A stretch of 36,065 nucleotides of DNA from Verrucomicrobiota bacterium (GTDB lineage Bacteria; Verrucomicrobiota; Verrucomicrobiia; Chthoniobacterales; UBA10450), in assembly GCA_003219175.1 (NCBI GenBank), contig QHPU01000077.1, positions 1 through 36,065 on the forward strand, given 5' to 3'. Position numbers and translations under genes: made by a program. Below are positions 24,763 to 33,244 of the stretch, piece by piece; positions within the stretch are counted from its first letter, which is position 1, and the number at the start of each line of letters is the position of its first letter. Below the pieces are notes generated by a model. The model was not told the DNA's origin, did not search any database, and worked only from the letters and a program-made list of their open reading frames with translations.

Positions 24763-25527
24763 CTAGAACGCGAACGTCAGACCGCTTCGGACCATTCCGA
24801 AATCGTTTTGTGGTCCGTTGACAATGTTCCAACTGAAATCGTTCATCCAGCCAATGTGCGGGCTAATGCGGACTTCGAGCCCGCCCCCAAACTGGCCTAC
24901 CGCTTTGCTGGTAGTGCCGTGATGGATCGTATGAAAAAGCGGTACTGGAACTTCGCCGACACCTCCGAATCCGTCGAAAATGATTGCATCACGTTCCCCG
25001 CCGCCCCAGATCACCCCGCCGCCTGCCCAAACGTAGGGCGCAAAACGAGAGCAGGGAATCGGATAACGAAGGGTAAAGGTTCCCAACACCTCGCCGACTG
25101 CTCGATCCTCGCTGCGTCTCTCTTTAATAAAGGTGACACCATTGGATTCGAGATCAAAGCCAGCCCCCCGATGTGCATCGAGGACAAATCCTTCAACACC
25201 GATTCCGAAATAACGATGGAAAAAGTATTTGATGTCGCCGCCGCCGCCAAAGGCGTGGTCGCCACCGAGATATCGATCAAAAGTTCCGTAGACGGTGTGG
25301 CCTTCCGTGGTGCTTTGCACGATGTCGGCCAAGCTCGGATTAGGTTCGTACTCAGTCCCGGTGGCGGCGTAGGTTCCCCACAAGCTGATATTCCATTCGT
25401 TGTCCGCGTACCATTGCGGACAGGGCGGGGCAACCTGTTTCATTTCTTTGCCCGAGTATTCCGGCCCCGCATAGGCCAGTCCCAAGCAGGCGGAAAAAGT
25501 CAGTAAGCTTAAGGTCAGATGCTTCAC
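24763..25527 (-). CDS. Outer-membrane beta-barrel protein
   Basis: A 254-residue protein that starts at GTG 25527, where a signal peptide begins (VKHLTLSLLTFSACLGLAYA, cut before GPEYSGKEMKQ). The longer frame to 25755 would overlap the neighbouring gene and has no conserved sequence. The mature part has short beta strands with Gly/aromatic alternation (GGGGDIKYFFHRYFGIGVEG, YPIPCSRFAPYVWAGGGVIW) and a final strand ending FAF, typical of OmpA-like or porin-type barrels. Function unknown. The gene is 49 bp after the next OM-type gene, same strand, so they are likely co-transcribed. Confidence 0.72.
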   Translation of the reverse strand: MKHLTLSLLTFSACLGLAYAGPEYSGKEMKQVAPPCPQWYADNEWNISLWGTYAATGTEYEPNPSLADIVQSTTEGHTVYGTFDRYLGGDHAFGGGGDIKYFFHRYFGIGVEGFVLDAHRGAGFDLESNGVTFIKERRSEDRAVGEVLGTFTLRYPIPCSRFAPYVWAGGGVIWGGGERDAIIFDGFGGVGEVPVPLFHTIHHGTTSKAVGQFGGGLEVRISPHIGWMNDFSWNIVNGPQNDFGMVRSGLTFAF

Positions 25528-25576
25528 AATTTTAAGTCTAGGATCGGCTTTTAGGCTTTCAAAAAAGGAAATTTGT

Positions 25577-26515
25577 TTATCGGTTACGCGTCGAGACGGG
25601 CGCTTCGGCACCCTGCTCCTGCCCCGGGCCAAGCAGAAACGAGAAAATGGCGAAGACCTGCACAGCCGGCGCGTCGGCTGTGCACCCAAACAGCGTTGAA
25701 ACATCAAAGCGGGTATTCTTCGACGTGCGAAACGCTGCGGTTGGCCCAATGACAAAACTATGCATCGGATCGCCCCGCGTATCTTTGACGGTGAAATTCT
25801 TGTATTCCATTTCGACGCCTACTTTCAGTTGCTCATGAGGCAACAGAATTGGCATCGTGGCGCTTTGGGCGAATCCCCATTCGCGGCCGCGATCGCCGGT
25901 ATTTTCCTTTTCGAAAAACAGATTCGCGGCCCACTCAACGCGCTCACTGAAGTCCTCCGCCAAGAGGAGACGAAACTCATATGCATCTGGTACTTTGGGC
26001 GGCCCACTCTCTTCCTCTTCTTCTCCTGGAGGCGGTGGCGGGCCTTCTTCATGGCGAATAGTGCCGACGCCAAACTTGTACTCGGCGAATAGAGTTGGGT
26101 TCAGCGGAATCTTGTTCCAATCAGCGAGAGCGTAACGGCCTTCAAGGCTCACCGTTTGAAACCCGCCGCCGCCGTTGAAGCGTTCCAGTTGTGCCTCAGC
26201 GGCGACCCCAAAGCGATAGGGCAAGCCCATTTCCACTTCCTGAGTGAAAGTGTGATCGGGAAAGCCGTGACGGAATGCATCACCCTCGTAGATCTCCCCG
26301 AAATACCATGTCCACGGTGGGAGGACATAAGCGGTGGTGAGCGGCGCGGAACGTGAACGTGACAAGCCACCGGGAGCGCCATACGCGCTCGTGACATCGT
26401 CGCCGGTGACCACCACACGTTCTTCGGTCTGCGCACTGGCCGAAGTCGTAGACAGGAAAAGGGGGGCGAGCGATAAGAGCGGTCCAAGCAATCGCTTAAC
26501 GGGGGAGAGTTGCAT
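25577..26515 (-). CDS. Putative outer-membrane beta-barrel protein with an acidic-proline loop
   Basis: 312 residues with a signal peptide (MQLSPVKRLLGPLLSLAPLF, ending near SASAQ). Beta strands fill the chain (RFGVAAEAQLERFNG, VSLEGRYALADWNKIPLNPT, LFAEYKFGVGTIRH) with an aromatic strand before the end (AIFSFLL). A low-complexity insert of poly-Pro then poly-Glu (GPPPPPGEEEEESGPPKVPD) at about residues 157-176 looks like an external loop. A perfect palindrome (25659-25684) codes for CTADAPAVQ near the C-terminus. AAAGGG lies before the ATG at 26515. Paralogous in style to the downstream gene, but not clearly homologous. It may help envelope transport; no specific role is visible. Confidence 0.68.
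   Translation of the reverse strand: MQLSPVKRLLGPLLSLAPLFLSTTSASAQTEERVVVTGDDVTSAYGAPGGLSRSRSAPLTTAYVLPPWTWYFGEIYEGDAFRHGFPDHTFTQEVEMGLPYRFGVAAEAQLERFNGGGGFQTVSLEGRYALADWNKIPLNPTLFAEYKFGVGTIRHEEGPPPPPGEEEEESGPPKVPDAYEFRLLLAEDFSERVEWAANLFFEKENTGDRGREWGFAQSATMPILLPHEQLKVGVEMEYKNFTVKDTRGDPMHSFVIGPTAAFRTSKNTRFDVSTLFGCTADAPAVQVFAIFSFLLGPGQEQGAEAPVSTRNR
25659..25684. repeat. Perfect hairpin inside an outer-membrane protein gene
   Basis: TGCACAGCCG (25659-25668) pairs exactly with CGGCTGTGCA (25675-25684) around GCGCGT. It is in frame within the gene and codes for a turn between two predicted beta strands. Its composition resembles the other repeats of the window, and it may be a dispersed palindrome that was domesticated as coding sequence. 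Confidence 0.6.
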
Positions 26516-26670
26516 GTCGCCCTTTAAGGAAAGCGGAGGCGCCTGGCAAGAGAAAAGTTACAGATTTGTAATGAATTTTTTGTAATGTTGGACTGTTTGT
26601 CTCAATTTCCAGTGCCGGCGATGAGGAGAAACTCGACACTTAGCTCAAGCGCGTCCATTTATACAGGTCG

Positions 26671-27051
26671 ATGCGATTAAAGGAGAGGGAGGAAGATGGC
26701 GTAACCATATTTGCGCTGTCTGGCGCGATTGATTTGCACTATGTGCCGACTTTGCGCTCGCTCTTTCAATCGAAACTGAACGAACGTTGCCTGGCGTTGA
26801 TCGTGGACTTGAGTGCGGTGGATTTCATTGATTCAACCGGGTTGGCGACGTTGATCGAATATCATCGCGATGCGGGTGGACACGGCGGAATTTTTTGTCT
26901 GGCCGGTATTAATCCGATACTGAAAGCGATCTTTGATGTGGTCCAGTTTGATAAGGTGCTGGCGATTTTCTCAACCGTGGCGGAAGCCAAGGCGGCGATC
27001 AACAGCGGTCGAGTGCGGCCATACCTGGCGGACGAACCAGCAGCGAACTAG
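26671..27051 (+). CDS. STAS-domain protein (anti-sigma factor antagonist type)
   Basis: A 126-residue single-domain STAS protein like SpoIIAA/RsbV. The phosphorylation motif DFIDSTGLATLIEY carries Ser55, the residue phosphorylated by an anti-sigma kinase in this family. Start ATG 26671 has no good ribosome-binding site; a GGAGAGGGAGGA run lies inside the gene and would not lead to a useful start. Its neighbours are two hybrid histidine kinases, one with an Rsb-like N-terminus, and a partner-switch arrangement is possible. No anti-sigma kinase or sigma factor gene is seen in the window, so the partner must lie elsewhere. Confidence 0.88.
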   Translation: MRLKEREEDGVTIFALSGAIDLHYVPTLRSLFQSKLNERCLALIVDLSAVDFIDSTGLATLIEYHRDAGGHGGIFCLAGINPILKAIFDVVQFDKVLAIFSTVAEAKAAINSGRVRPYLADEPAAN

Positions 27052-27099
27052 GGCAGCGCGCCTACCGCCTCTTCATCTCCTGCTTCTAATTTGAATGGC

Positions 27100-29247
27100 T
27101 TAAGAATGATCAGTTCTCGAGGCCAGTGCCCCGACGAATCTCTCCAGTTCCTGAAAATCGATCGGTTTGGTCAGGTGATGATCGAAGCCGGCGTCCAGAC
27201 TGCGCCGGACATCCTCCTCCATACCAAAACCACTTAACGCGATGCCCACCAGCGATTGCCGCGCCTTGGCGGCGCGCATGACCTCACACCCATTGCCATC
27301 GGGCAGGCCGATGTCGCTAATCAATCCGTCAAAACGCTCGTCCTCGAGAAGTTTGATCGCGGCCTGGACACATTCGGCAGTCAGAACTCTGTGGCCCTGT
27401 TTTCGCAGAAGCGAAGCGAGAACGCGCAAGGTCTGAGGATGGTCGTCTACCACAAGCAGCTGCAAGCTCCGGGCTGGCCTGTGATCTGTGATAGAAGGCG
27501 AGACGGTTGTGACTTTCGGGCTGTCGACCGTGGCGAGACTAAGTTTGAAAGAAGCTCCCCGATTCAGGCCCTCGCTGTGAACACTGATCGTTCCTCCTTG
27601 CAGCTCTAGCAGCCGCTTTGAAATCGTTAATCCGAGCCCGAGTCCACCAAATTTTCGGCTGATCACACGTTCGCCCTGTTCGAACGCGTGGAAAATTCGA
27701 TCCCGTTGCTCCGGTTCAATGCCCACTCCGGTGTCGGTAATCTGAAAAACAAACCGTCCATCTTGGTTGGCGGTGCGCATGGCGATGCGGCCGGTCTCCT
27801 TACTGAACTTGACCGCATTGTTGAGCAGGTTCCAAAAAACCTGCTGAAGTCGAACGGCATCGGCCCAGACGTGGTGCCGGTCCGCGCCAAAATTGACTAT
27901 TAGATCCAAGTGTTTCTGGAGGATCTTGTCGCGCGCGATTTCAAGACTGTTCCGCAGAAGGTTATGGACATCGACCACTTCGAGGTGGAGCTCGATTTTT
28001 CCGCGAGTAATTCGGGTCAGATCCAGCAGATCGTCAATCAGGCGGGCCTCCAATTGAACACTGGTGCGAATAGCAGTGATTTCTTCGCGAAGTTGGGACG
28101 ACAGATCTGCGTGTTCTGCCAAGTAGCTTGCAGCCGCCAACGCCGGAGTCAGTGGCGTTCGCAGTTCGTGACTGAGGACGGCAAGAAAATCGTCTTTAGC
28201 TTTGTTCGCTTTTTCGGCCGCCATTTTTTCAATGTTGAGCTGGTGAACCTGTCGTTCCTGCTTCTGCCGTTCCTGTTCCGCGATGATGCGGTCGCTGTCG
28301 CTATGAAAAAGCATCCTCGTTGTCCACCAGATAGCCGCGAAAAACAGGACCATGAAAGTCGTGGCAGAATGAGCTGCGCCAAAAGTCGGATCATACAGGC
28401 CGGCTTTCTCCACACCCTGACGAATGGCACCAATTGAAATCGGAAGAAGGATAGCAAGCGGAATCAGGCGCCGTGCCAGCATTCCAGCGGCCGTTTCGCT
28501 GACGATAATCGCGAGTGTTCCGCGGTCGGCGCGAGCGAGAAGAATTCCGGTCGCGAGGAGGAAAAAGCAAACTGAGGTCAGAAAGGAAGCCGGTGTGTAA
28601 GTGGCACTGACATAAAAGCCTGTAAGATGGTGAGCGTGGGCCACCACGGAAAGAATTGCGATGATGGCGGTGAGGGCGCAGGCAAGTTCGCCCGGACGAA
28701 ATCCGCCGACAGTTTTGTAATTGAGAGCCAGAAGTGAGGCGCCGATCAAAACAAAGCTCGCCGAAATTCTTGCACCGTTGGCTTCGACTAAAGAGCCGTC
28801 GGACAGAGGCGGCAGGGTCAGCCATTTGGCAGCGACTGATTCATGGTAGGAGAGCAGAAGAAAACATCCTCCCATGGCCATGACCCCGGCGGCGAGGGCT
28901 AGTCCCAAAATCGTCTGCTTCCTGCTGGCTTCTGGAGCCTGTCGCAGAAACAAGGCGATACTTGCTGCGATCAAACCGCTGGCAGTAATTGGATTCATCG
29001 CGATCATGCCGGGCGCGAAGTTCTTGAGCGGATCGATCTGCAGGATCCATCCGGTGAGAACGGTGGTGGCGATTGCGGCGGTGAGACGACTAGCCGCCAC
29101 CGGCGCGATCTGAGTGATCGGTGCTTTCAAACGAATCTGAACAGGTTCGAAGACAAACTGGAGCCAATTTCGTGCTAAACATTGTCCGCCTTCAAAAAAT
29201 GCTCCTTTTATTTGAATCCAAAGCCCTTTGCTTTCAGCGGGTAGCAC
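27100..29247 (-). CDS. Multi-TM hybrid histidine kinase
   Basis: A 715-residue membrane sensor. About eight transmembrane segments fill residues 55-315, followed by a short coiled coil (KQERQVHQLNIEKMAAEKAN). HisKA has the phospho-acceptor His360 (LSHELRTPLTP); HATPase_c has the N box (FWNLLNNAVKFSK) and G boxes (ITDTGVGIEPE, GGLGLGLTISKRLLE); a C-terminal receiver follows with Asp645 (GLISDIGLPDGNG) and KPID. Start GTG 29247 is the most upstream useful codon. The 5' part is not homologous to a known sensor that I can name. The divergent kinase at 29690 has a very similar receiver and kinase core, suggesting duplication. Confidence 0.92.
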   Translation of the reverse strand: MLPAESKGLWIQIKGAFFEGGQCLARNWLQFVFEPVQIRLKAPITQIAPVAASRLTAAIATTVLTGWILQIDPLKNFAPGMIAMNPITASGLIAASIALFLRQAPEASRKQTILGLALAAGVMAMGGCFLLLSYHESVAAKWLTLPPLSDGSLVEANGARISASFVLIGASLLALNYKTVGGFRPGELACALTAIIAILSVVAHAHHLTGFYVSATYTPASFLTSVCFFLLATGILLARADRGTLAIIVSETAAGMLARRLIPLAILLPISIGAIRQGVEKAGLYDPTFGAAHSATTFMVLFFAAIWWTTRMLFHSDSDRIIAEQERQKQERQVHQLNIEKMAAEKANKAKDDFLAVLSHELRTPLTPALAAASYLAEHADLSSQLREEITAIRTSVQLEARLIDDLLDLTRITRGKIELHLEVVDVHNLLRNSLEIARDKILQKHLDLIVNFGADRHHVWADAVRLQQVFWNLLNNAVKFSKETGRIAMRTANQDGRFVFQITDTGVGIEPEQRDRIFHAFEQGERVISRKFGGLGLGLTISKRLLELQGGTISVHSEGLNRGASFKLSLATVDSPKVTTVSPSITDHRPARSLQLLVVDDHPQTLRVLASLLRKQGHRVLTAECVQAAIKLLEDERFDGLISDIGLPDGNGCEVMRAAKARQSLVGIALSGFGMEEDVRRSLDAGFDHHLTKPIDFQELERFVGALASRTDHS

Positions 29248-29300
29248 AACCTTGAAACGGTGCTATTGTACGTTGCTGAGACTGAAAACCGCCAACTAAC

Positions 29301-29480
29301 GTGATTCGACCATCCATCAAAACGGAGATTTTCGTTTGCGATGAGTGCGGGCAAAGGAAGCGGCTCAAGACTTCTTCGCGTCACTGGTGCGACTCATGCA
29401 ACCATGGTCCGCCGGTGGAAATGCGCCCGGCGCGAGACAAGCGCATAGTGCGTCCGCAAAAAGCGGCTCCGGCCCATTAG
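29301..29480 (+). CDS. Small zinc-ribbon-like protein (59 aa)
   Basis: A 59-residue frame starts at GTG 29301 and stops at TAG 29478-29480. It encodes MIRPSIKTEIFVCDECGQRK, then RLKTSSRHWCDSCNH and a basic tail (RPARDKRIVRPQKAAPAH). The two pairs CxxC (CDEC and CDSC) are spaced like a zinc ribbon or treble-clef finger. The size is typical of small DNA/RNA or ribosome-associated ribbons. Start codon is weak and there is no Shine-Dalgarno sequence, so coding status rests on the CxxC...CxxC pattern and the non-random composition. It lies in the promoter region of the kinases and is transcribed in the same direction as the second kinase. Confidence 0.55.
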   Translation: MIRPSIKTEIFVCDECGQRKRLKTSSRHWCDSCNHGPPVEMRPARDKRIVRPQKAAPAH

Positions 29481-29502
29481 CGATTTTTAGACTTTTGAAG
29501 AC

Positions 29503-29518
29503 CGGGACCTTGGTCCCG
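29503..29518. repeat. Hairpin CGGGACC TT GGTCCCG
   Basis: A perfect 7-bp stem with a two-base loop. Together with its flank (GCGCGCC on the complementary side) it resembles the hairpin inside the MITE-like element at 10423-10444. It lies between the zinc-ribbon ORF and the second kinase. A role as a terminator for the small ORF is possible but lacks a T-run. Confidence 0.55.
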
Positions 29519-29689
29519 ACTTCGGCGCGCTAAGGTGGTCTGCATTTAGCGAATCCCACATTTGCGCAGTACCGTCGGACGGGCTGATCCGCGCCGCCCG
29601 CTCTCCCCATTTTCCGTCTGTGCGGTACCTTCTTTTCCACGGATATAGCACGGTATCTGCTCGACAAATATTGACCATCCTGTCACGCT

Positions 29690-32149
29690 GTGAATCGATT
29701 GTCGGAATTTGGCCGATTTGTACGAGACCGTACGGAATGGATCGGCCTTCGCTGGAATAAGGTAAATGGCAACCACCCCGAACTGCCACTTTCCGGAAAC
29801 ACATCCCGACAACAATTCGCCGATTATCTGCCTGCTCTTTGCCAGAACCTAACCAGGCGGTTCGAAAAAAACGGAAAAACGCGCCGTGCTGACCGGAAGC
29901 GTCAGAAGGACGTGCTGCCGCAGCATCGCTGGCAACCCGGATACAATGTCGAGGAGATCGTCCGCGATCTGGGCCACATTCGGCAGGTAATCTCAGTTGA
30001 TTGTCTCGACGCCTTCGCTCACGATGGTGCCGAACTCGACGATTCAGCGCGAGCCGCCGCCGAAGCTGTCATCCACGAGTTCTTTGACGAGCTTGTTCTC
30101 GAAACGGTGCAACAATTCGCGAGCGAAAAGGAGAAGGACCGCGCTGTCAGCGAGCAAAATAGCCAGTCCATCCTCGATTCTGCGCTCGATTGCATCATCG
30201 TCATTGGCGATGACGGCCGTGTCCGGGAATGGAACATTGCAGCCGAACGTCTTTTCGGTTACCCGCGTAAGCGCGTAATAGGTAGAGAATTGGTTGACTT
30301 GATCGTTCCTCCGGAGTTGCGAACCAGACATCTTGCCGGGCTGGCGCAGTATCGAGCGACCGGCGAAGGACCGGTCCTGGGCCGACGCATCGAAGTGCCT
30401 GCATTGCGTGCGGACGGTTCCAGGCTGGATGTCGAGTTAGCGATAACGCCCCACCGGGTGAACAACAAAGCGGTCTTCACCGCCTACGTCCGAGATATTA
30501 CTGAACGAATGCGACACGAGGCGCGCCGCTCCGCGCAGTATGCCATCGCTACCTTGATTTCAGGGCAAGCGCCGCTGATTGAAATGGGACCAAAAATTCT
30601 GAGCACGATCGCGCGAAGTGGTCGCTGGCTCTTTGCCGCGCTCTGGGTTTTGAACAAAAACGGAAAGCTTATTTGCCATTCCACTTGGGGATCGGCCGAG
30701 CGCAACATCGACGAGTTCGAATCGGAAACGAGGCGTCGCGTCTTCTCCAGCGGTGAAGGTTTACCCGGACGTGTCCTGGTCTCACGCGCACCGGCCTGGC
30801 TACCGAACTTGGAAGCAGAAACAAACTCCCCTCGCTCCATCTTCGCGCGGATGAGCGGATTGCATGCTGCTTTTGTTTTCCCATTGATGGGTTCGACAGG
30901 AATTAATGGCGTGATCGAGCTTTACAGCGATGAGCTGGCACCGCCAGACGATGATCTCTTGCGTCTTGCCGGCGCGTTGGGAATTCAGGTTGGCCTTTAC
31001 CTGGAGCGGGAACAAACGGAAGAGGAGCTGCGAAGGCAAAAGGAAGCGGCCGTGACGGCGAGCCAGGCGAAGGATCGCTTCCTGGCGGCTCTCAGTCACG
31101 AATTGCGGACGCCGCTAAATCCGGTCTTGATGTGGGCGTGCTCGGCGTCGCAAGAAACGAACATCGATCCCGAAATGAAACAGGGCTTGAAAATGATCTG
31201 CCGCAACATCGAAATGGAAGCGCGCTTGATCGATGACCTGCTTGATCTCACCCGCATCGCTCGCGGCAAACTTCAAATCAATGTCGAACTGTGTCGGGCC
31301 GACGCGCTCTTCAATCACGCTCTCGAAATTGTTCGCAACCAGCTATCGGCAAAGAATCTGAAACTCTCGGTTGATTTAAGCGCCAGCAATCATCAGATCA
31401 TGGCCGATCCGATACGAATCGAGCAGGTCTTTTGGAACCTGTTAAACAACGCCTACAAATTCACCCCAGAAAGCGGTGAAGTGACAGTGCGCTCCTACGA
31501 TTTGGAGGCGAACCGTGTTGCCTTCGAAATCAGTGACAACGGCTGCGGAATTGATAGGGAATTAATGCCGAAATTGTTTATCGCTTTTGAGCAGGGAACC
31601 CGCGGCGGCGAAGGCCTCGGTCTGGGACTGGCCATTTGCAAAGCTGTTCTCGAAATGCATCAGGGAAAAATAAGGGCGGCCAATAGACCGAACGGTCGGG
31701 GTGCAGTCTTCACGGTGGAATTAAGGACGGCGCCGGCTCTGGGCGTCGTTGTTCCGATGCAGCGAAAGCCTCCGACAATTTCGTCGCGCAAACTAAATAT
31801 TCTGATCGTGGAAGACCACGAGAATACGGCTGCGGTGATGAGTAAATTATTGAAACGTATCGGGCATGAGGTAGTGACTGCGTCGACGGTGCGTCAGGCG
31901 CTGCATATATTGCGCACGACTTCGCTTGATCTTCTCGTTAGTGATCTTGGTCTGCCCGATGGCAGCGGCTTGGAAGTCATGACGGAGATGTCAAAAATTA
32001 GCCACGCCAAGGGAATCGCCATCAGTGGTTATGGGATGGAGGAAGATTTGGAGCGCAGCAGCCGCGCCGGTTTTTCCGCGCATCTAACGAAGCCGATTGA
32101 TGTGCAGAAATTGCAGGAAACAATTCTGCAGGTAACGGCTGCGGCGTAG
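29690..32149 (+). CDS. Soluble PAS-GAF hybrid histidine kinase with Rsb-like N-terminus
   Basis: An 819-residue cytoplasmic sensor kinase. Residues 1-145 resemble the RsbRD/RsbU N-terminal helical domain (LSEFGRFVRDRTEW...YNVEEIVRDLGHIRQVI). A PAS domain (about 155-275, SILDSALDCIIVIGDDGRVR, YVRDITERM) and a GAF domain (about 285-440) follow, then HisKA with His470 (LSHELRTPLNP), HATPase_c (FWNLLNNAYKFTP, EGLGLGLAICKAVLEM) and a receiver with Asp752 (LLVSDLGLPDGSG). GTG at 29690 is supported by the match of the N-terminus to the family. No transmembrane helices. The kinase core and receiver are close to those of the divergent kinase, but the sensor modules differ entirely. Confidence 0.93.
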   Translation: MNRLSEFGRFVRDRTEWIGLRWNKVNGNHPELPLSGNTSRQQFADYLPALCQNLTRRFEKNGKTRRADRKRQKDVLPQHRWQPGYNVEEIVRDLGHIRQVISVDCLDAFAHDGAELDDSARAAAEAVIHEFFDELVLETVQQFASEKEKDRAVSEQNSQSILDSALDCIIVIGDDGRVREWNIAAERLFGYPRKRVIGRELVDLIVPPELRTRHLAGLAQYRATGEGPVLGRRIEVPALRADGSRLDVELAITPHRVNNKAVFTAYVRDITERMRHEARRSAQYAIATLISGQAPLIEMGPKILSTIARSGRWLFAALWVLNKNGKLICHSTWGSAERNIDEFESETRRRVFSSGEGLPGRVLVSRAPAWLPNLEAETNSPRSIFARMSGLHAAFVFPLMGSTGINGVIELYSDELAPPDDDLLRLAGALGIQVGLYLEREQTEEELRRQKEAAVTASQAKDRFLAALSHELRTPLNPVLMWACSASQETNIDPEMKQGLKMICRNIEMEARLIDDLLDLTRIARGKLQINVELCRADALFNHALEIVRNQLSAKNLKLSVDLSASNHQIMADPIRIEQVFWNLLNNAYKFTPESGEVTVRSYDLEANRVAFEISDNGCGIDRELMPKLFIAFEQGTRGGEGLGLGLAICKAVLEMHQGKIRAANRPNGRGAVFTVELRTAPALGVVVPMQRKPPTISSRKLNILIVEDHENTAAVMSKLLKRIGHEVVTASTVRQALHILRTTSLDLLVSDLGLPDGSGLEVMTEMSKISHAKGIAISGYGMEEDLERSSRAGFSAHLTKPIDVQKLQETILQVTAAA

Positions 32150-32374
32150 GTGGACGCTAACTCGCGCTTCTTTTTTCGGCACGATCTGCGGAGCAGCCGA
32201 TCGTGCGAGCCTGCGCAATCATTGGATGGGTCAGGCAGTTCCTCGTTCGCCGTTCACGGCCCCGCGCGATCGGCGGATATTCGTACAAAAGTTTAGGTCT
32301 GAATTCTGGAAAAAACATAGCTGTGCAAAAGTACGGCGGCGCCCTGAAGCCGCAGGTGTTGCGCGACAAATCAA

Positions 32375-33232
32375 TTAGCCGGATTCGCGCACGACTTCCC
32401 GGGCGCTTTTGTCGTGGCGCAAGCCGTGAAAAGTGGCGTGACGCAATAAACCGTAATTAGTCCATTCGGTGAACGAAACTTGCGCGACGAGTTTTGGTTT
32501 CAGCCAGCACAACTCTTTCATCTCATCGATTGTGATGCCTTCGCCGAAATGGCTTTTGCGGCTGCTAGGCAAGTTATCGAACGGATATTTTTTCGTCAGA
32601 AGCGGACGCATCGTTTCGAGAAGTCTCCGCCGGGCCGTGGGATTGAATCCCTGCCGCACCTTACCCGCGAAAAGCAATTTAGTGCCATGGTAATAGCCAA
32701 CGAGAATGGATTGAAAAGTTCCCGCATCCGGTTTGTAGCCGCCAATGACGAACTCCTGCCCTTTGTCGATTTTGAATTTCAGCCATGATGTCACGCGCGT
32801 GCCGGCGCGATAGAGTGAGTTGCGCCGCTTCGCCACCACGCCTTCGAGGCCGGCCTCCCGAACCGTTTTCACAATTTCCGCGGTGGACCCGGCAAGTTCG
32901 GCATTATACCGGACGGCCGAACCCTCAATCAGCGTGCGCAATTTCGCTTTGCGCTCGCCTAAGCGCTTATTCGTGTAGCTCTCTCCTTCGAGATTCAGAA
33001 GATCGAAGGCGTAGTACATGATTTGCCAGCCGCGCGCGCCCGATGCACGATTCTGCAATGCTTGAAAGGAAGGGCAGCCCCTTGCATCTACCGCGACCAC
33101 TTCGCCATCGAGCATCGCCGTTTCTGCCGCGATGCCGCGGACGGCCTTGACGACGGCCGGGAAATCGGTCGTGAGATTTTTTTCTTTCAACGACATGAGA
33201 CGCACGCCATGTCCATGCTTCAGCGCGACCAC
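32375..33232 (-). CDS. LigD ligase domain, downstream part after an in-frame TAG
   Basis: This 285-residue frame from GTG 33232 is the remainder of the LigD ATP-dependent DNA ligase domain. It shows motif III/IIIa-type sequence (AMLDGEVVAVD, YYAFDLLNLEGESY), motif IV (EGLEGVVAKRRNSLYRAG), motif V (SWLKFKID) and the C-terminal OB-fold (VGYYHGTKLLFAGKVRQGFN, EWTNYGLLRHATFHGLR). It is in the same frame as the upstream ORF with only the TAG between, and sequence continues DGYRVVALK before the GTG. Alone it lacks the catalytic lysine and would not be an active ligase. It would be functional only by readthrough or by joining in trans. Stop is TAA at 32375. Confidence 0.85.
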   Translation of the reverse strand: MVALKHGHGVRLMSLKEKNLTTDFPAVVKAVRGIAAETAMLDGEVVAVDARGCPSFQALQNRASGARGWQIMYYAFDLLNLEGESYTNKRLGERKAKLRTLIEGSAVRYNAELAGSTAEIVKTVREAGLEGVVAKRRNSLYRAGTRVTSWLKFKIDKGQEFVIGGYKPDAGTFQSILVGYYHGTKLLFAGKVRQGFNPTARRRLLETMRPLLTKKYPFDNLPSSRKSHFGEGITIDEMKELCWLKPKLVAQVSFTEWTNYGLLRHATFHGLRHDKSAREVVRESG

Positions 33233-33244
33233 CCGATAACCGTC

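Larger units (their letters stand above)
29248..29689. other. Divergent promoter region between two hybrid kinases
   Basis: A 442-bp gap between the divergent kinase starts, which should hold both promoters. It contains a small zinc-ribbon ORF (29301-29480) and a hairpin repeat (29503-29518). The remaining 29519-29689 has no evident ORF or RNA structure. No -35/-10 pair could be assigned with confidence. Confidence 0.6.

Noticed and set aside
25528-25755. Longer start (25755) for the outer-membrane protein at 24763
   Set aside because: It would overlap the neighbouring gene by about 180 bp and put the clear signal peptide in the middle of the protein.
32178-32205. Hairpin GCACGATC...GATCGTGC between the second kinase and ligD as a terminator
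   Set aside because: Stem is only 8 bp with a 12-nt loop and neither strand has a T-run after it; no good support.
32203-32460. Plus-strand ORF of 85 codons overlapping ligD end
   Set aside because: It overlaps the well-supported ligD ORF on the other strand and has an unnatural Arg-rich composition; a shadow frame.
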